A stretch of 24,730 nt of DNA from JBGTLA01 sp041744375. GTDB taxonomy: Bacteria > Actinomycetota > Acidimicrobiia > Spongiisociales > ZC4RG35. Position numbers and translations under genes: made by a program. How positions within the stretch are numbered: the stretch's first letter is position 1; each line of letters opens with the position of its first letter. Shown piece by piece: positions 24,474 to 24,730 of this stretch. Below the pieces are notes generated by a model, which made no database searches, had not been told where the DNA came from, and saw nothing but the letters and a program-made list of their open reading frames with translations. The stretch lies in the NCBI GenBank assembly GCA_041744375.1, contig JBGTLA010000026.1:1-24730 (forward strand). The letters run 5' to 3'.

Positions 24474-24730
24474 AGCGACTGCGTTCGGGCCTCGTGTCGA
24501 CCGCCCGGATCAATCAGGCCGACGTGCCGGTGCCGGCGGGGTTGGAGGCCGGCAAGCACGTGCTGTGCGAGAAGCCCATCGGTCTCGATGCGTCCGAGAT
24601 CGCCCGCATCGCCACCGCCGCCCGCCGGGCGGCTCGAACGGTGCCGGAGGCGTTCGTGTACCTGCGTCATCCGTTCGAGCGGCGCCTCCTGGCCATTGTC
24701 GCCGACGGAGGTGTGGGCGAGGTCCGCCCC
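24470..24730 (+). CDS. Gfo/Idh/MocA-family oxidoreductase, partial, internally deleted
   Basis: The frame starts at GTG 24470 and runs off the window after 87 codons. It begins VKRLRSGLVSTARINQADVP, the usual N-terminus of this NAD(P)-dependent sugar/inositol dehydrogenase family. It then jumps at once to PAGLEAGKHVLCEKPIGLD and EAFVYLRHPFERRLLAIVADGG. In full-length family members the EKP motif lies near residue 95-100; here it is at 34-36, so about 60-70 residues are missing, in frame. The lost stretch holds strands 2-4 of the nucleotide-binding Rossmann fold. The Lys of EKP, usual for catalysis, remains. The product probably cannot bind cofactor normally, so this may be a decaying gene or an assembly error. 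Substrate is unknown. The start overlaps the previous stop. Confidence 0.7.
   Translation, partial: MKRLRSGLVSTARINQADVPVPAGLEAGKHVLCEKPIGLDASEIARIATAARRAARTVPEAFVYLRHPFERRLLAIVADGGVGEVRP

Noticed and set aside
1..24730. CRISPR array, defence island, phage or transposon
   Set aside because: No regularly spaced repeats, cas-like, toxin, restriction, integrase or transposase genes are visible on either strand.

Overview
The window is a gene-dense, high-GC bacterial segment. G/C-ending codons, GTG starts, gene content (TadE-like protein near a DECH-type helicase, PIN-PhoH ATPase, a Rv1155-like PPOX protein, LCP protein) and many apparently leaderless starts point to an actinobacterium. Acidimicrobiia or a relative is my best guess, but that is inference. 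I see no rRNA, tRNA, CRISPR array, transposase, integrase or phage gene. No gap between genes exceeds 200 bases.

Layout. 1-270 is the C-terminal end of a TadE-like secretion/pilus protein. ybaK (460-927, +) meets a DECH/MrfA-like helicase (920-3190, -) tail to tail, and upstream of the helicase on the same strand is a zinc-ribbon, membrane-anchored DUF3352-like protein (3286-4914, -). Divergent from that is polX (5070-6794, +), whose promoter region carries a perfect 16-bp palindrome. polX converges on an LCP-family lipoprotein (6804-7991, -), which is divergent from hppA (8179-10239, +), a membrane pyrophosphatase with the K+-dependent-type signature. A plus-strand run follows: sulfotransferase (10293-11180), a two-domain histidine phosphatase (11269-12510), a translationally coupled methyltransferase (12507-13169) and PIN-PhoH (13241-14536).

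phoH converges on hrpB (14578-17013, -) inside a 25-bp-stem hairpin that overlaps both stop codons. hrpB is divergent from an F420-type PPOX oxidoreductase (17071-17514, +). This gene converges on a DUF445 membrane protein (17544-18803, -), and the junction carries a decayed second copy of the same hairpin. From 18861 to the end all genes are on the plus strand: lipoprotein, acyl-CoA oxidase-like protein with an N-terminal extension, MFS transporter, PaaI-like thioesterase, a DUF1444-like hypothetical protein, and a Gfo/Idh/MocA oxidoreductase that runs off the window and lacks most of its Rossmann domain.

Functionally this is mostly housekeeping: nucleic-acid repair and processing (helicases, PolX, PhoH), tRNA proofreading, energy and envelope functions, plus a possible acyl-CoA module (oxidase and thioesterase). 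I found no convincing new multi-gene defence or biosynthetic system. The best leads are the paired palindromic element flanking hrpB and the PPOX gene, the polX operator-like palindrome, the N-terminal extension on the acyl-CoA oxidase, the tandem phosphatase, the altered active-site motif of the thioesterase, the internally deleted oxidoreductase and the widespread leaderless promoter layout.
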